A stretch of DNA of 27,242 nt from the NCBI GenBank assembly GCA_964404825.1, contig CAYOLQ010000040.1, forward strand, positions 1 to 27,242, read 5' to 3'. The DNA comes from JACJXF01 sp964404825. Lineage in GTDB: Bacteria; Bacteroidota; Bacteroidia; Bacteroidales; GCA-2748055. The notes below the pieces were generated by a model. The model did no database searches and was not told the DNA's origin. It saw nothing but the letters and a program-made list of their open reading frames with translations. This document shows positions 24,195-27,242 of this stretch, in pieces (position 1 is the first letter of the stretch; each line of letters starts with the position of its first letter). The translations under genes and the position numbers were made by a program.

Positions 24195-26450
24195 TTAAAT
24201 AACTTTATTCAAATACTTTCCTGTAATTGACTGTTGACAATTTATAATATCTTCAGGTAATCCCTGAAATAGTAATTCTCCTCCTTTTTTTCCTCCTTCT
24301 GGTCCCATGTCAATTATCCAATCAGAAAACTTAATAATATCAAGGTTATGTTCGATTATAACAACCGTATTGTTGTTTGATACTAATGATTTTACGATTT
24401 TGTAAAAATTATCAATATCCGACATATGGAGTCCTGTGGTAGGTTCATCCATAATGTAAATGTTGCTTTCATTATTTAATTCAGTTGCAATTTTCAAACG
24501 TTGAGATTCGCCTCCGGATAAAGTACTCAGCGATTGACCTAATTTTAAATAACCCAGACCCACCTCTTGCAGAAGGTGCAAATGTTTTTTAATTTTTGGG
24601 GATTTGAAGAATTCGTAAGCCTGGTTAACCGGCATATCCAGCACTTCTGCAATGTTTTTATCCTGAAACTTTAATTCAAGCACTTCAGAATGATAGCGTT
24701 TCCCATCGCATTCATCGCAAATGGTTTTAACGGAGTCCAAAAAATGAAGTTCAAAAGTCAATACACCCTGCCCGTTACATTTCGGGCATGCACCTTTTGA
24801 ATTGAAGCTGAATAATGAAGCTTCGGTGTTTGTTTCAGTGGCAAATTCTTTGCGTATTAAATCAAAAACGCCAATAAATGTCGCTGCGTTTGCTCGTGAT
24901 GATTTCCCGATTGCCGACTGGTCGATAACAATTGCACCGGGATGCTGTTTTGCAAAACACTGGTGGATAAGGCTGCTTTTTCCGCTTCCTGCAACACCTG
25001 TAACACAGGTCAAAACTCCTTTTGGTATTTTTACCGATACATTTTTAAGATTGTTGGCGTTAGCATTTGTAATTTCGAAAAATGAATCTGCAGTTTTTCT
25101 TTTGTAAAGGGGTTTTTCCTTGTGATGAAGGAAAGTTCCCGTAAGGCTTTCTGTTAATTCCAATCCTTTTGGCTCACCATTATATACTATGTTCCCGCCA
25201 AATTTACCTGCATTTGGACCCATATCAACAATCCATTCCGCGGCACGGATAATATCAGGGTCATGCTCAACTACAAATACCGAATTGCCTTTTTCTTTTA
25301 ACCGGAACAGGATATTTAAGAGGTTTTCCGTATCACGGGGATGCAATCCGATAGAAGGTTCGTCAAGAACATAAAGCATATCCACAAGATTACAGTCCAT
25401 TTGTTTAGACATTTTTACCCTTTGAGATTCACCGCCCGACAGAGTTCCTACTGCCCGGTCGAGGGAAAGGTATCCAACGCCAATTTCAATTAATTGTTGA
25501 AGCAGGAATTGCGCTTTCCGCAAAATCGGTCTTGATATTTCATCATTTATTTTCAATAAAAACGGGAGAACATCAAATAGTTCTAAATTGCAAATCTCGT
25601 CAATGGACATTCCGTTTATTTTCACACTTCTTGCCCGTTCATTCAACCTGCTCCCGCCACAGGGTTCACAAAGCTGGTAATTAAAAAATTTTGTGTATGC
25701 ATTTTTATCTTCTTCATCAGTTTCATCATCGGCCCTTGTGGCTACTGCTTTTTCAAGCTTGCGGACTATACCTTCAAAGTTCCGGTTATATGTCAGTTTT
25801 TCTTTCGAATTTTTAATAAGAAAAGGTTCTGAGAACAATAACAAATTCAGTTCTTCTTCTGAAAAATCCTTCAATGGTATATCTGCATTCACAACCTCCA
25901 AGCTTACCAGCTCTTTCCATAAAAAGCCACCAACTTTGTAATGGGGATGGGTAATAGCACCATCACGGATAGATTTCTCCCTGTCGAGAAACAAATCAAG
26001 GTTGATCTTTATCTGTTTTCCTAAGCCGTTACAATGCTGACACATTCCCTCCGGATGATTGAATGAAAAATAAAAAGAAGGTCCGATAAATGGTTTTCCG
26101 AGACGTGAATAAAGTAGACGGAGGTAGGTATTTATCTCAGTAGCTGTACCAACTGAGCTTCGTAAATTATTACCCATCCGTTTTTGGTCAATTACAATTG
26201 AGGTTGACAGGTTTAGTATATCATCAACATCCGGACGGGATAATTTTGGCATACGGGTGCGGGCAAAAGTAGAAAAGGTTTCTACCAGTTGCCTTTGTGC
26301 TTCGGTATAGATTGTATCGAATAGCAATGATGATTTTCCTGAACCTGAAACACCTGTAAATACAACCAATTTGTGTTTTGGAATTTCTATATCGATATTT
26401 TTAAGGTTGTTGGTGTGAGCATTTTTCACTATAATTTTATCCCGGTTCAT
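24195..26450 (-). CDS. short UvrA paralogue (class II, no UvrB-binding domain)
   Basis: A 751-residue twin ABC ATPase of the UvrA family, shorter than the about 940 residues of true UvrA. It has two complete cassettes: Walker A GVSGSGKSS (33-41) and GVAGSGKSS (485-493), signatures LSGGESQRV (337-345) and LSGGESQRL (644-652), Walker B YVLDEPSIGLH and YIMDEPTTGLH. Zinc ligands are Cys137/140 with Cys261/264, and Cys555/558 with Cys578/581. The segment that binds UvrB is missing: the frame passes from EINTYLRLLYSRLGKPFIG directly to FSFNHPEGMCQHCNG. Such class II proteins (UvrA2, DrrC-like) are linked to drug or DNA-adduct tolerance without UvrB. It should not be called uvrA. The neighbours suggest no specific drug. 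Confidence 0.9.
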   Translation of the reverse strand: MNRDKIIVKNAHTNNLKNIDIEIPKHKLVVFTGVSGSGKSSLLFDTIYTEAQRQLVETFSTFARTRMPKLSRPDVDDILNLSTSIVIDQKRMGNNLRSSVGTATEINTYLRLLYSRLGKPFIGPSFYFSFNHPEGMCQHCNGLGKQIKINLDLFLDREKSIRDGAITHPHYKVGGFLWKELVSLEVVNADIPLKDFSEEELNLLLFSEPFLIKNSKEKLTYNRNFEGIVRKLEKAVATRADDETDEEDKNAYTKFFNYQLCEPCGGSRLNERARSVKINGMSIDEICNLELFDVLPFLLKINDEISRPILRKAQFLLQQLIEIGVGYLSLDRAVGTLSGGESQRVKMSKQMDCNLVDMLYVLDEPSIGLHPRDTENLLNILFRLKEKGNSVFVVEHDPDIIRAAEWIVDMGPNAGKFGGNIVYNGEPKGLELTESLTGTFLHHKEKPLYKRKTADSFFEITNANANNLKNVSVKIPKGVLTCVTGVAGSGKSSLIHQCFAKQHPGAIVIDQSAIGKSSRANAATFIGVFDLIRKEFATETNTEASLFSFNSKGACPKCNGQGVLTFELHFLDSVKTICDECDGKRYHSEVLELKFQDKNIAEVLDMPVNQAYEFFKSPKIKKHLHLLQEVGLGYLKLGQSLSTLSGGESQRLKIATELNNESNIYIMDEPTTGLHMSDIDNFYKIVKSLVSNNNTVVIIEHNLDIIKFSDWIIDMGPEGGKKGGELLFQGLPEDIINCQQSITGKYLNKVI

Positions 26451-26557
26451 GACGTATGAATTGATTTTTTTTGTGTTGAAATTGCAAAAATCAGTGGAAG
26501 AATAAATGCTTTAGCGGTTAAATCAGTTATCCTTCATTTATAATAATTGCCGGATTT

Positions 26558-27076
26558 TCAAAAGACAATCTTCGGTGCTCCGAAACCCATTGGATCGCTA
26601 CTGAGATGATGCTTGTAGTTGACAACCTCCAGGGTTTTGGGTACTATTTTTATCAGAACAAAAGTATCCTGCCAATTGGGTATACCTGACCAATAATCGC
26701 GTTTCATCTGTTGTAACAATACCTTGTCATCAATAATCTCAGCTGTTCCGGTAATATTTACATATCCTTTTGCGGAAATATGGTCGGCAAAGTATACACA
26801 TACTTTCGGGTTATTTCTTATTTCACGTACTTTCCGGCTTTGTCTTGAGGTGGCAAACCAGGTAACGAATAGTTCATTGGCGGGGAAAGGATTCATGGTA
26901 CGAATTTGTGGCTGACCAGTTGAATCAACTGTTGTAAGGGCACAATAGGCGGTTTCAGAAATTATTTCGCGGGCTGCAAGAATTACAGAGTCCCTGTTAA
27001 CAACTGATTGTGCAGAAAGCTTTGCTGATACTAAAAACAGAAACATGATGGAGATTAGGGTAATTTTTGATTTCAT
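26558..27076 (-). CDS. exported pyridoxamine-phosphate-oxidase-like FMN split-barrel protein
   Basis: A 172-residue protein with a signal peptide (MKSKITLISIMFLFLVSAKL, probable cleavage near residue 22 at SA-Q). The mature part is a PNPOx-like split barrel: ETAYCALTTVDSTGQPQIRT (about 41-60), then FVTWFATSRQSRKVREIRNN and PKVCVYFADH, the usual family order, in which the basic residues bind the phosphate of FMN or F420. YVNITGTAEIIDDKVL and VLIKIVPKTLEVVNY follow. PNPOx-like proteins are normally cytoplasmic, so the signal peptide is notable. No catalytic role can be assigned. The gene starts about 165 bp from the window end, upstream of a repeat, and lies 107 bp upstream of the UvrA-like gene on the same strand. 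Confidence 0.78.
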   Translation of the reverse strand: MKSKITLISIMFLFLVSAKLSAQSVVNRDSVILAAREIISETAYCALTTVDSTGQPQIRTMNPFPANELFVTWFATSRQSRKVREIRNNPKVCVYFADHISAKGYVNITGTAEIIDDKVLLQQMKRDYWSGIPNWQDTFVLIKIVPKTLEVVNYKHHLSSDPMGFGAPKIVF

Positions 27077-27141
27077 TTGGAAAATTTTGAATTTGAGTAA
27101 GTCAGGAGTATTTGTAGTCTTAATAGTGTGAAATAAACAAA

Positions 27142-27236
27142 TTTCGCGCAGAGACGCAAAGAAGAATAAGTAAAATTATTCCAGGGTTACTAAAAAAAAC
27201 TTTGCGTCCCGATAGCTATCGGGATTGCGTGAAATA
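27142..27236. repeat. inverted repeat interrupted by an 18-bp palindrome
   Basis: gacgcaaag (27153-27161) and ctttgcgtc (27200-27208) are inverted copies, and the outer flanks tttcgcgca and tgcgtgaaa continue the pairing. The right arm is split by the perfect palindrome tcccgatagctatcggga (27207-27224). The palindrome shares all but its four central bases with the one at 13878-13895. Confidence 0.7.
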
Positions 27237-27242
27237 AAAAAA

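Overview
The window looks like part of a Bacteroidota chromosome, probably Bacteroidales or a near relative. The evidence is a type IX secretion C-terminal domain on one gene, several short lipoproteins with Bacteroidota-style signal peptides, start codons preceded by A-rich rather than Shine-Dalgarno leaders, and promoter elements of the TAnnTTTG kind. It reads as a draft assembly: exactly 100 N (12188-12287) separate two contigs whose true distance is unknown. I saw no rRNA, tRNA, CRISPR array, insertion sequence or prophage gene.

Layout. Positions 1-4709 (+) hold the end of a complex I operon (3' part of nuoM, then nuoN), a small conserved-looking protein, a lipoprotein coupled to it, and a PMT-type membrane glycosyltransferase broken by an in-frame TGA. 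Positions 4745-5524 (-) hold a compact island of very small genes: two short peptides with double-glycine leaders of the bacteriocin type, a doubtful third peptide, and a two-helix membrane protein that could be an immunity protein. Positions 5764-13164 (+) hold a DedA membrane protein, a beta-helix-like lipoprotein, a membrane polyferredoxin with a degenerate HMA-like domain, the potassium transporter Kup (cut by the gap) and the C-terminal part of a secreted zinc phospholipase C/P1-nuclease-like enzyme with a T9SS tail.

Positions 13188-27076 (-) hold a DinB-like protein, a carotenoid desaturase of the CrtI/CrtD family, RecG helicase, an SDR-like protein, a lipoprotein that looks like two subtilase propeptides in tandem, a perR-katG peroxide-defence pair, an exported FAD oxidoreductase, a short UvrA paralogue without the UvrB-binding domain, and an exported FMN split-barrel protein.

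Genes that plausibly work together are nuoM/nuoN (respiration), perR/katG (peroxide sensing and removal, with a visible promoter and operator) and the double-glycine peptide island (secreted peptides plus possible immunity). The rest looks like ordinary mixed chromosome. Two intergenic regions carry Bacteroidota-type palindromic repeats, one of which seems to have landed inside another repeat. The best candidate for something undescribed is the peptide island at 4745-5524, followed by the propeptide-like lipoprotein and the polyferredoxin with its unrecognised C-terminal half.
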